Source of the DNA: Arenibacter certesii DSM 19833 | GTDB lineage: Bacteria; Bacteroidota; Bacteroidia; Flavobacteriales; Flavobacteriaceae | NCBI RefSeq assembly: GCF_000429545.1 | Contig: NZ_KE386914.1 | Location: 336,032-400,031 of the forward strand | Length of the DNA: 64,000 nt | Direction of reading: 5' to 3' | In this document: in pieces, positions 27,083 to 35,162 of the stretch | How the letters are laid out: every line of letters starts with the position of its first letter | Position numbering within the stretch: the first letter of the stretch is position 1 | Program-made: the position numbers and the translations under genes | The notes under the pieces: generated by a model | What the model was told of the DNA's origin: nothing | The model's input: only the letters and a program-made list of their open reading frames with translations | Database searches by the model: none

Positions 27083-28120
27083 ATGAAAACCACTAAAACA
27101 ACTCAAGTAGATCCCTCCAAAATAATGCAAATCGGAACGGGTTATTTTGCCACCAAGACTTTACTTACAGCGGTCAATATGGGGCTGTTTACCCTATTGG
27201 CCAAAAGTCCGCTTTATGGCCAGGAAATACAAGAAAAACTGGGGCTTCATTCCAGAAGCCTTTATGATTTTCTGGATGCTTTGGTAGCACTTGGATTTTT
27301 AAATCGGACTGGAATTAAAAAAACATCAATCTATAGCAATGCGGCGGATACCGCCCTTTTCCTGGATAAGAACAAGCCAAGTTATATAGGTGGAATCCTA
27401 GAAATGTCCAACAACCGACTCTACCCCTTTTGGAATAATCTTGAGGACGGATTAAAAACAGGCTTACCACAAAATGAAACCAAAAACAATGGCAAATCCC
27501 TTTTTGAAACTATCTATACCGATCCTGTAAAGCTCAGGGAATTTATCGAAGCCATGACGGGCGTACAAAAAGGCAATTTTATAGCCTTTGGGAAGGAATT
27601 CGATTTTTCCAGCTATAACACCCTCTGCGATATAGGAGGATCGGGCGGTACCCTATCGGCACATGTGTACCTAAACAACCCACATATGAAATGTACTTCT
27701 TTTGATTTGCCTCCCGTTGAATCGATAGCAAAGGAAAACCTCCAAAATATGGGATTATCTGATAAAGTCGATTTATTATCTGGCGATTTTTTTACTGATC
27801 CTTTCCCAAAATCTGATGTGATTACCATGGGGAATATTTTACACGATTGGGGAAAAAGTGATAAAAAAATATTGATCAAGAAAGCTTATGATGCTTTGCC
27901 AAAAGGAGGTTCCTTCGTGGTTATTGAAAATCTTATTGATGCGGATCGAAGGAAGAATGCCTTTGGCCTGTTAATGTCCCTAAATATGTTGATAGAAACA
28001 GCAGAAGGTTACGATTTTTCAACATCCGATTTTGAAGAGATGACCAAAGAAGCAGGGTTTGGGCACATTTCCATTATGCCCCTTACTGGCCCCACAAGTG
28101 CCGCTATTGCCATTAAATAA
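27083..28120 (+). CDS. SAM-dependent O-methyltransferase (small-molecule type, dimerisation domain plus Rossmann fold)
   Basis: The 345-aa protein has an N-terminal winged-helix dimerisation domain (about 12-95, LGLHSRSLYDFLDALVALGFL), then the SAM domain. The SAM-binding loop is DIGGSGGT (183-190), followed by an acidic D208 region (SFDLPPV). The catalytic base pair is H254-D255 in NILHDWG. This layout is that of acetylserotonin- and polyketide/flavonoid-type O-methyltransferases. The acceptor should be a hydroxyl on a small, often aromatic, molecule. It is the last gene of the SDR cassette. Confidence 0.88.
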   Translation: MKTTKTTQVDPSKIMQIGTGYFATKTLLTAVNMGLFTLLAKSPLYGQEIQEKLGLHSRSLYDFLDALVALGFLNRTGIKKTSIYSNAADTALFLDKNKPSYIGGILEMSNNRLYPFWNNLEDGLKTGLPQNETKNNGKSLFETIYTDPVKLREFIEAMTGVQKGNFIAFGKEFDFSSYNTLCDIGGSGGTLSAHVYLNNPHMKCTSFDLPPVESIAKENLQNMGLSDKVDLLSGDFFTDPFPKSDVITMGNILHDWGKSDKKILIKKAYDALPKGGSFVVIENLIDADRRKNAFGLLMSLNMLIETAEGYDFSTSDFEEMTKEAGFGHISIMPLTGPTSAAIAIK

Positions 28121-28527
28121 ACGAACTAAAAGCATCTTTATCAACCTAGTGCAAACAAAGGATCTAGTTTTATAAATTTAAATGGTTTTTTAGTCCCATA
28201 ATGGAATCCCCCTTAGGGCAATCCCATAAGATAAGCTACGGAAACCATCAATAACATTTCTAGACTCACCTGAACGATAAGGGCAGGCCCGCCTGAATAG
28301 ATCGGGCAGGCCCACGTGTGCGCATTCACATCGTATTAAGTGAGTAAATGAAAAAAGATAACTTCGTCATGAAAAATTGACTTTTAAGACCAGTTAGTTA
28401 ACTCTACAGAGGAAATTTATTCTATATTTAAATGTTATTTAGAATTCGAAATCAATCACGAAACGGCTTCCCTTCTTTAGTTAATTGGGAGCAAATAGGA
28501 TTTATCCTATTTTAAATAAAAAAACTA
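28121..28527. other. Non-coding spacer with a duplicated GC-rich 10-mer
   Basis: No gene was seen. GGGCAGGCCC occurs at 28281-28290 and again at 28304-28313, and also at 45589-45598 in repeat copy B. These short GC-rich patches stand out from the surrounding AT-rich DNA and may be debris of the same repeat class. Confidence 0.5.
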
Positions 28528-29160
28528 ATGACGATGATCAAAAGCCTTCTATCTTTACTATTAAGTTTATCATTCATAGTTTCTCATGCCACGGAAAAAG
28601 AAATCCTGGCTACGGTTGTTTTTGAAAAGGTAACAGCCTATAATAATATTGAAGGTGAATTCTTTGTTACGGAAACAAACCAAAGAATTAAAGTCAGCGG
28701 AACGCAAAGTTTTAAAATTACACTTCCCGAAAAAGGAAAGTACCAATTTGGATTTACCTCAAATGAATTGGCCGCCTATACCTATTATCCTTCAAAAATC
28801 ACCAAACAAAAAAATACAATCACCGTCCGTTTATTGGAAAAAAGTGAACAGAATGCGGGTAGTATTAATTTAATCCCCGCTGTTGTGGCACATCATACCA
28901 CCGATGAAGAGATAGATCAACTTTTTGAAAAGGGAGATCTCAATTTTATCATTCACGGAATTGATAATTCAATACCGAAAGAATATGTAAAGTTTAAAGA
29001 TAAATATGGAGTTGGATTTGTTAAAGAAAACCGTGAAGTTAACCCTTTGTCCTATAAAAGAGCGACGGAAAACAATCAGATTATTTCTGACTATCTGAAC
29101 AAAATATACGGGAAAAACTGGCTAAATGAATTACCAGCAAAACCTTTCGGAATAAAATAA
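28528..29160 (+). CDS. Secreted hypothetical protein (210 aa)
   Basis: A signal peptide is visible (residues 1-21, ending SHATEK). The N-terminal half is a beta-rich domain (ATVVFEKVTAYNNIEGEFFVTETNQRIKV, KGKYQFGFTSNELAAYTYYPSK). After it comes a basic linker and a conserved-looking C-terminal tail (IDQLFEKGDLNFIIHG, KFKDKYGVGFVKENREVNPLSYKRATENNQIISDYLNKIYGKNWLNELP). A tail of this kind recurs in secreted flavobacterial proteins of unknown function. I do not recognise a named family. The gene is monocistronic, between two long spacers. The start at 28528 was chosen; the Met at 28534 is nearly equivalent. Confidence 0.75.
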   Translation: MTMIKSLLSLLLSLSFIVSHATEKEILATVVFEKVTAYNNIEGEFFVTETNQRIKVSGTQSFKITLPEKGKYQFGFTSNELAAYTYYPSKITKQKNTITVRLLEKSEQNAGSINLIPAVVAHHTTDEEIDQLFEKGDLNFIIHGIDNSIPKEYVKFKDKYGVGFVKENREVNPLSYKRATENNQIISDYLNKIYGKNWLNELPAKPFGIK

Positions 29161-29471
29161 GTCATTTTACTATTCTCAAAACTTACTAATATTCGTTTTC
29201 ACCTCTCTATTTACATATATGAAAGTAGGCATCATGTCTAGCTCATAATTCGCAAAACATTGTTTTAATTGTATGAATCATTGATATAATTAAATGGATT
29301 TATGTCTCTGTTTTTGAGTTGAAAGATATCCCAGCCGCTACCAATTAGAAGAAGAATCTCCATAATTAAAAACAATTATTCACTTTCATAATACTAATCC
29401 GATCCATTTTTTAATTTTAAGAATTATCGTATCTTAAATGGCTAATTAAATCAATTAAAACAGCAAAAGTC
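29161..29471. other. AT-rich spacer upstream of katA
   Basis: No gene, hairpin or exact TAnnTTTG box was found in these roughly 310 bases. Regulation of the catalase must depend on elements I cannot identify. Confidence 0.4.
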
Positions 29472-30989
29472 ATGGAGGATGAAAAATCAAAAAAATTAAC
29501 AAGACAAACGGGTGCACCTGTTCCAGATAATCAGAACGTTCAAACCGCAGGTCCACGTGGACCAATGTTAATGCAAGATGCTTGGTTTCTTGAAAAAATG
29601 GCAAATTTTGACCGAGAAGTCATACCGGAAAGAAGAATGCACGCAAAAGGTTCCGGTGCTTTTGGAACGTTTACTGTAACTCATGATATTACAAAATACT
29701 CCAAGGCCAATATCTTCAGTGAAATCGGAAAAAAAACAAAGATGTTTGGTAGGTTTTCTACCGTTGCTGGAGAAAGAGGAGCGGCAGATGCCGAAAGAGA
29801 TATTAGAGGCTTTGCATTGAAATTTTATACCGATGAAGGAATTTGGGATTTAGTTGGAAATAATACGCCTGTATTTTTCTTTCGCGATCCAATGAAGTTC
29901 CCAGACTTAAACCACGCCGTAAAACGTGATCCGAAAACGAATTTAAGGAGTGCCAATAACAACTGGGATTTTTGGACATTGCTTCCAGAATCCTTGCATC
30001 AGGTTACGATTATCATGAGTGATCGTGGAATTCCAAAAGGTTATAGGCATATGCACGGTTTTGGGAGTCATACCTATAGTTTAATAAATAAAGACAATGT
30101 TAGGCATTGGGTAAAGTTTCACTTTGTTACGCAGCAAGGCATAGAGAACTTATCTGATGAAGAGGCTATGAAAGTTGTAGGTATGGATAGGGAGTCGTCA
30201 CAAAGAGACCTTTTCGATGCTATTGAACGAAAGGACTTCCCGAAATGGAAAATGTATATTCAGGTTATGACGGAAGAGCAAGCGAAAACATACCGCTTCC
30301 ACCCATTCGACCTGACAAAAGTATGGTCTAAAAAAGATTTCCCACTTATCCCTGTTGGGGAGTTTGAATTAAATAGAAACCCAGACAATTATTTTCAGGA
30401 TGTAGAACAAGCCGCCTTCAATCCAACTAATATTGTTCCTGGAATTGGGTTCTCCCCAGACAAAATGCTACAGGGAAGATTATTCTCTTATGGAGATGCG
30501 CAACGCTATAGACTAGGTGTAAATCACTATCAAATTCCTGTAAACAAACCAACTTGTCCTTATCACGCTTATCATAGAGATGGTGCAATGCGTGTGGATG
30601 GCAACTATGGTGGCACTAAACATTACGAGCCAAACAGTTATGGCGAATGGCAAGAACAACCAATGGCACAAGAACCACCATTAGAATTAAGTGGTGACGC
30701 TTATGCACATAACTTTAGAGATGATGATGAAGATTACTTCACTCAGCCAGGTGATTTATTCCGCATTATAAAAGCCGATGGCAAAGCAGATCTATTATTT
30801 AATAATACAGCAGCCCAGGTAGGTGGTGCAGAAAAATTTATTCAGATTCGTCATATTAGAAACTGTTATAAAGCAGACCCGGAATACGGAGAGGGTGTTG
30901 CAAAAGCACTTGGATTAACCATGGATGAAGTAAATAGCTTTGACATGACGCCATATAACAGATGGGCACCAAGACCTACCAATAAATAA
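29472..30989 (+). CDS. katA: Monofunctional heme catalase (small-subunit clade)
   Basis: This enzyme converts hydrogen peroxide to water and oxygen. The 505-aa length fits small-subunit catalases. The distal site is intact: H57 in [10 protein letters not shown] and N130 in GNNTPVFFF. The proximal heme ligand is Y340 in [14 protein letters not shown]. There is no signal peptide, so it is cytosolic. It is followed by a strong 13-bp terminator hairpin (31012-31043) and so is transcribed alone. Nearby YceI and the HxlR/DsbA-like pair fit a redox-stress neighbourhood. Confidence 0.97.
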   Translation: MEDEKSKKLTRQTGAPVPDNQNVQTAGPRGPMLMQDAWFLEKMANFDREVIPERRMHAKGSGAFGTFTVTHDITKYSKANIFSEIGKKTKMFGRFSTVAGERGAADAERDIRGFALKFYTDEGIWDLVGNNTPVFFFRDPMKFPDLNHAVKRDPKTNLRSANNNWDFWTLLPESLHQVTIIMSDRGIPKGYRHMHGFGSHTYSLINKDNVRHWVKFHFVTQQGIENLSDEEAMKVVGMDRESSQRDLFDAIERKDFPKWKMYIQVMTEEQAKTYRFHPFDLTKVWSKKDFPLIPVGEFELNRNPDNYFQDVEQAAFNPTNIVPGIGFSPDKMLQGRLFSYGDAQRYRLGVNHYQIPVNKPTCPYHAYHRDGAMRVDGNYGGTKHYEPNSYGEWQEQPMAQEPPLELSGDAYAHNFRDDDEDYFTQPGDLFRIIKADGKADLLFNNTAAQVGGAEKFIQIRHIRNCYKADPEYGEGVAKALGLTMDEVNSFDMTPYNRWAPRPTNK

Positions 30990-31011
30990 ACTATATAGGT
31001 GAGAAGTAACA

Positions 31012-31043
31012 ATTGCCATAAATATTCAATTATTTATGGCAAT
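31012..31043 (+). terminator. Rho-independent terminator of katA
   Basis: ATTGCCATAAATA pairs perfectly with TATTTATGGCAAT around TTCAAT, followed by GTTTTAT. The 13-bp stem is clear and the T-run is short. Confidence 0.8.
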
Positions 31044-31107
31044 GTTTTATCAATAACTAAGAGCGAGACCCTAACATAAATACTAACATTTTAAAAATTC
31101 TATTACT

Positions 31108-31677
31108 ATGAAAAATCTAATGTCATTCGTTGCAATGATCTTCCTTACAGTAAGCTCATTTGCCCAAACCCAATGGAAAGTAGATCCGTATCATTCTTCT
31201 CTAAATTTTAATATAGAACATTCTGGAATTAGTATTGTGAATGGAAAATTTCTAGATTATACTGGAAATTTAACTACCGCTGGAGAAACGCTAGAGAACG
31301 CTACATATGATTTTACAGTAAAAGTAGCAAGTATAAATACGAGTGTAGAAGATAGGGATAACCACTTAAAGAGCGCTGATTTTTTTGAGGTGGAAAAATA
31401 TCCTAACATGACTTTTAAAAGCACTAAAATTTTAGCTACAGGCAAGCCGGACCATTATTTACTATACGGAGACCTAACGATAAAAGATGTAACTAAAGAA
31501 GTGATTTTTGATGTGTACTATGGTGGGATAGCCAAGAGCGATAAAGGTGAAAAATTAGGGTTGAAAGCTAAAACCACAATTAATAGGTTTGATTATAATA
31601 TTAATTTTGATCCGGTCGCAGCAGGAGTTGGAAAAGAGGTAAGCATTGTAGTCCACTTACAATTTGCCAAGCAGTAA
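31108..31677 (+). CDS. YceI-family periplasmic lipocalin-like protein
   Basis: The 189-aa protein has a signal peptide (MKNLMSFVAMIFLTVSSFAQ). The YceI beta-barrel hallmarks follow: WKVDPYHSSLNFNIEHSGI, the acidic DRDNHLKSADFFEVEKYPNMTFKST block, and KAKTTINRFDYNI. The family binds long isoprenoid or lipid-like molecules such as polyprenols or quinones in the periplasm. The gene follows the catalase terminator and is convergent with the HxlR regulator gene. No partner such as a cytochrome b561 is adjacent. Confidence 0.92.
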   Translation: MKNLMSFVAMIFLTVSSFAQTQWKVDPYHSSLNFNIEHSGISIVNGKFLDYTGNLTTAGETLENATYDFTVKVASINTSVEDRDNHLKSADFFEVEKYPNMTFKSTKILATGKPDHYLLYGDLTIKDVTKEVIFDVYYGGIAKSDKGEKLGLKAKTTINRFDYNINFDPVAAGVGKEVSIVVHLQFAKQ

Positions 31678-31723
31678 CCCATAGAATTATAACAGACGTA
31701 GTAGTCAAAAAAGGTATAGGCGA

Positions 31724-32092
31724 TTAGACTCCTTTTGAACCATGAATTGACTGTCGGTATTCAATACCCCATTTTGCCAATTCATTTATAAGAGGAGAAA
31801 GTGTTGCACCGTATTCGGTAATGGCATATTCAACGGTTATAGGCTTCGTATCCATAACTGTTCTACTAACTAGGTGGTTCATTTCCAAGTCTTGTAGCTC
31901 TTTGGATAACATTTTACTACCAATACCGTCTATTTCACGCAACAAGTCCATAAACCCCAATTTGCTGCCTTCTATAAGAGTGCCTAGAATATGAAATTTC
32001 CATTTTCCTGACAAAATACTCATGGTATCACTTATGGCTTGCATCCTAACCTGACAAACGGGAGAATCGTTTATTACCGCTTTCTTTTTCAT
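31724..32092 (-). CDS. HxlR-family redox-type transcriptional regulator
   Basis: The 122-aa protein is a winged-helix regulator of the HxlR family (SGKWKFHILGTLIEGSKLGFMDLLREIDGIGSKMLSKELQDLEMNHLV). It has a single N-terminal C13, in the place where YodB/HypR-like relatives carry the thiol that senses electrophiles or disulfide stress. The gene is divergent from the DsbA-like gene, with 200 bases between start codons. A 34-bp near-perfect palindrome sits just downstream of its own promoter box. Autorepression and control of the divergent gene are inferred. Confidence 0.9.
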   Translation of the reverse strand: MKKKAVINDSPVCQVRMQAISDTMSILSGKWKFHILGTLIEGSKLGFMDLLREIDGIGSKMLSKELQDLEMNHLVSRTVMDTKPITVEYAITEYGATLSPLINELAKWGIEYRQSIHGSKGV

Positions 32093-32142
32093 TATTTTAT
32101 ATTGTTTTTAATCACTTAAAACACCATTCATTTTATAGGGTA

Positions 32143-32176
32143 GTTTCCTTTTGGAAAGTACTTTCTAAAAGGAAAC
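32143..32176. promoter_or_regulatory. 34-bp operator-like palindrome in the hxlR/dsbA-like intergenic region
   Basis: The two 17-bp halves, reading inward from GTTTCC and GGAAAC to a central GTAC, are complementary except at one position. The palindrome lies right after the minus-strand promoter box, where a bound repressor would block hxlR transcription, and upstream of the plus-strand box. HxlR proteins bind as dimers to inverted repeats of this general kind. Confidence 0.75.
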
Positions 32177-32182
32177 ACCTAT

Positions 32183-32190
32183 CAAATATA
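32183..32190 (-). promoter_or_regulatory. -7 element of the hxlR-type gene
   Basis: On the minus strand this reads TATATTTG, an exact TAnnTTTG match. A start near 32176 would put the palindrome within the first 35 transcribed bases. Confidence 0.55.
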
Positions 32191-32203
32191 CACTTATTTT
32201 CAG

Positions 32204-32211
32204 TATATTTG
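32204..32211 (+). promoter_or_regulatory. -7 element of the DsbA-like gene
   Basis: TATATTTG on the plus strand is an exact TAnnTTTG match. It lies 83 bases before the start codon, with the palindrome about 30-60 bases upstream of it. Confidence 0.55.
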
Positions 32212-32293
32212 TAATTGTCTATCAGCCAGTTAGGATTAAGAGATAAATGAAGAAAATAATATTGGCTGAACTAAATAATTAAAAACAAAGAAA

Positions 32294-33220
32294 ATGAGTA
32301 AAGAAACAGTAAACACTAATCCCCTATTATGCGATATTGAAACCGGAATGTGTGAAACCACTGAAGGTAATGCGGATACCGCATCACAAGGTAATATTCA
32401 ATCTACCAAGAAATCCGTAAAAGCAATCTACTATACCGATCCTATTTGCTCCTCTTGTTGGGGAATAGAACCGCAGTTGCGAAAGCTTAAATTGGAATAC
32501 GGTAATGTTGTGGACATAGAATATAGGATGGGTGGTTTATTGCCTGATTGGAATTACAATAGTGGTGGGATTGGAAAACCATCGGATGTTGCTGGTCACT
32601 GGGATGAAGTAAGTATTCACTACGACATGCCTATTGACGGAGATCTATGGTTAGAAGACCCTCTAGATTCGTCCTATCCGCCGTCCATAGCTTTTAAAGC
32701 TGCACAGATGCAAAGCAATGAGAAAGCAATTGATTTTCTTAGGGAGATTAGGGAAATGGTTTTTCTGAAAAAAATAAATATTGCTAAATGGGAGCATATG
32801 GAAAAAGCTGCCAAAAAAGTAGGATTAGATATTGCGCAGTTTAACACCGACTTTGAAGGGGACGCAAAAGCCTTGTTTGAAGAAGATTTAAAATTAGGAA
32901 GAGAACTGGGTGTAAGAGGATTTCCAACTATGTTCTTTGTTGACGAAGCAGGTAATAAAGACATCGTTTATGGGACAAGACCTTATGCGTTTTACGAAAT
33001 GGCTATCCTAAAATTAAATCCTAAGGCTGAAAAAAGTGAATATAGTAAGGATTGGGAAACACTTTTCAACAAATACCCTTCACTAACTGCTAAGGAGTAT
33101 TCCGAATTGTCAGGAACTCCAAGAAACGAAAGTGAAAATGTATTGAATGAACTTTCAAGAAACGGAACGTTGGAAAAATTAACCACCAAAAATGGGTCTA
33201 TTTGGACATTCAAAAAATAG
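32294..33220 (+). CDS. DsbA/FrnE-like thioredoxin-fold protein with C-terminal extension
   Basis: The 308-aa cytosolic protein (no signal peptide) carries a DsbA-type fold. The active site is C52-S-S-C55-W in DPICSSCWG, with the helical insert and the GVRGFPTMFFVDE cis-Pro strand. This is the FrnE/YjbH-SpxH-like subgroup. A short N-terminal pre-sequence has two more Cys (C13, C20 in LLCDIETGMC). A C-terminal tail (about 255-308, YPSLTAKEYSELSGTPRNESENVLNELSRNGTLEKLTTKNG) reads like a small winged helix. It may be a thiol oxidoreductase or isomerase, or an adaptor for a regulator. It is divergent from an HxlR gene, which likely controls it in response to thiol stress. Confidence 0.82.
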   Translation: MSKETVNTNPLLCDIETGMCETTEGNADTASQGNIQSTKKSVKAIYYTDPICSSCWGIEPQLRKLKLEYGNVVDIEYRMGGLLPDWNYNSGGIGKPSDVAGHWDEVSIHYDMPIDGDLWLEDPLDSSYPPSIAFKAAQMQSNEKAIDFLREIREMVFLKKINIAKWEHMEKAAKKVGLDIAQFNTDFEGDAKALFEEDLKLGRELGVRGFPTMFFVDEAGNKDIVYGTRPYAFYEMAILKLNPKAEKSEYSKDWETLFNKYPSLTAKEYSELSGTPRNESENVLNELSRNGTLEKLTTKNGSIWTFKK

Positions 33221-33284
33221 ATTATACGTTATTTTATTAAACCTCAGACCTAGCTGGTTTGGTTTAAATAGCATTACATCAACC

Positions 33285-33320
33285 AAAAGTAACACAGGCA
33301 TTTTGCCTGTGTTACTTTTT
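33285..33320. terminator. Strong bidirectional terminator
   Basis: AAAAGTAACACAGGC pairs perfectly with GCCTGTGTTACTTTT around ATTTT, with T-runs on either strand. It ends the DsbA-like gene (plus) and could also stop minus-strand reading from yifB. Confidence 0.9.
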
Positions 33321-33454
33321 TGTATTATAATTATTATGATTTTTATTAAATAAGCTAATTATTATAGCCTCTCTTATTCGCGTGCGCCTTCCTATACTCA
33401 CAGCCTCCACTCCTACCCTACTTTACAACCAGAACTTTCCTATAAAGGGAATAA

Positions 33455-34990
33455 TTAACCCAACCAGCCTTCTCTATCCAAACTTCTATATTGGATGGCT
33501 TCTCCAATATGAGTACCGGTTATTTCGGGTACGTTCTCAAGGTCTGCAATAGTTCTGGCTACTTTTAGAATCCTGTCATACGCACGGGCAGAAAGGTTTA
33601 AACGTTCCATAGCATTTTTTAACAATTCTTTAGAAGCGTCGTCCATTTTGCAATGTTTCCTAATCTGCTTGGTATTCATTTGCGCATTGTAATGTACAGT
33701 GTCCGTATCGGCAAAACGGAGGGTTTGTAACTCTCTAGCCGCTGTTACACGCTTTCTAATGGCTACACTACCTTCGCCTTTCCTATCCTCCGATAGTTTT
33801 TCGAATGGCACTGGCGTGACTTCTATATGAATATCAATTCTGTCTAAAAGCGGACCCGAAATCTTACTCAGGTACCGCTGCATTTCTGCGGGCGAAGATG
33901 TGACGGGCGCATCAGGGTCGTTAAAATAACCACCAGGACTTGGATTCATACTAGCTACCAACATAAAACTACTGGGGTAGGTCACGCTAAATCGTGCCCT
34001 AGAAATGGTGACTTCACGATCTTCCAAAGGTTGACGCATTACCTCCAGCACCCCCCGCTTAAATTCTGGCAATTCATCCAAAAACAACACCCCGTTATGG
34101 GAAAGGGAAATCTCCCCTGGTTGAGGGTACGCCCCCCCTCCAACTAAAGCCACATCACTAATTGTATGGTGCGGACTCCGGAAAGGTCGTTGGTTCATAA
34201 GCCCCATATTCTTTATCTTCCCAACCACACTATGAATTTTAGTAGTTTCTAAAGCTTCTTGCATCGTCATGGGCGGTAATATAGAAGGTAATCGTTTAGC
34301 TAACATGGTCTTCCCCGCTCCTGGTGGACCAATCAGGATGATATTATGTCCGCCAGCAGCAGCAATTTCCATGCAACGTTTAATGCTCTCTTGTCCTTTT
34401 ACATCCGAAAAATCATGTTCTGGAAAATCCAAGGTTTTATAGAATTCGGCCTTGGTATCTATAATAGTTTGTTCTAAGGCTGTGCCTTTATCGAAAAAGG
34501 ATATCACTTCTATAATGTTATCTATCCCATATACTTCCAAACCTTCTACAATAGCCGCTTCGCGTGCATTTTCTTTAGGAAGTATAAAACCTTTAAATCC
34601 TTCCTCTTTTGCCTTTATGGCGATGGGTAGCGCCCCCTTTATTGGCTGTAAGCTTCCATCTAAGGACAGCTCACCCATAATAATGAAGTTCTCTATGGAA
34701 TCTGATTTTATTTGTCCAGAGGCAGTTAAAATCCCTAATGCTAATGTTAGGTCATAGGCCGAACCTTCTTTCCTAAGATCTGCCGGCGCCATATTGATGG
34801 TTATCTTTTTACCAGGTATCCGGTAGTCATTATTGAGCAGCGCCGCAGCAATACGATAGTTACTTTCCTTAATGGCATTATCTGGTAAACCTACCAAATG
34901 ATAGCCTACACCCTTGGCGATATTTACCTCAACAGTAATTGTAGTGGCCTCTACGCCAAAGACCGCACTCCCATAAACCTTTATAAGCAT
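33455..34990 (-). CDS. YifB/ComM family Mg-chelatase-like AAA+ ATPase
   Basis: The 511-aa protein has the layout of ComM/YifB: an N-terminal Lon-protease-like domain (about 1-170), then an AAA+ domain with Walker A GPPGAGKT (221-228), the FRSPHHTISDVALVGGG block and the Walker B-containing LFLDELPEFKRGVLEVMRQPLE. A C-terminal Mg-chelatase-related helical region ends in YRSLDREGWLG. ComM is a helicase that helps branch migration during natural transformation. In the absence of other competence genes here the exact role is open. The gene is on the minus strand, between a terminator and the penicillin acylase gene. Confidence 0.95.
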   Translation of the reverse strand: MLIKVYGSAVFGVEATTITVEVNIAKGVGYHLVGLPDNAIKESNYRIAAALLNNDYRIPGKKITINMAPADLRKEGSAYDLTLALGILTASGQIKSDSIENFIIMGELSLDGSLQPIKGALPIAIKAKEEGFKGFILPKENAREAAIVEGLEVYGIDNIIEVISFFDKGTALEQTIIDTKAEFYKTLDFPEHDFSDVKGQESIKRCMEIAAAGGHNIILIGPPGAGKTMLAKRLPSILPPMTMQEALETTKIHSVVGKIKNMGLMNQRPFRSPHHTISDVALVGGGAYPQPGEISLSHNGVLFLDELPEFKRGVLEVMRQPLEDREVTISRARFSVTYPSSFMLVASMNPSPGGYFNDPDAPVTSSPAEMQRYLSKISGPLLDRIDIHIEVTPVPFEKLSEDRKGEGSVAIRKRVTAARELQTLRFADTDTVHYNAQMNTKQIRKHCKMDDASKELLKNAMERLNLSARAYDRILKVARTIADLENVPEITGTHIGEAIQYRSLDREGWLG

Positions 34991-35162
34991 TCCGTTCTAT
35001 TTTACTTAAATGTAAGTAATTAAAACTTTTTATGGGGAGAATATGGATCAAAAAAGGCCAAACTTCTATAAAGTCGGGTTATAAAATGTATAAAAACAGG
35101 ATAAATAATTAGCGCTAATTAGACATTGAATTCAATCTTCCTTGAATCTCAAAAATTAATTA

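Noticed and set aside
31724..32092. Assigning the HxlR regulator to catalase control
   Set aside because: Its palindrome lies only in the divergent DsbA-like intergenic region; the katA upstream region has no copy of it.
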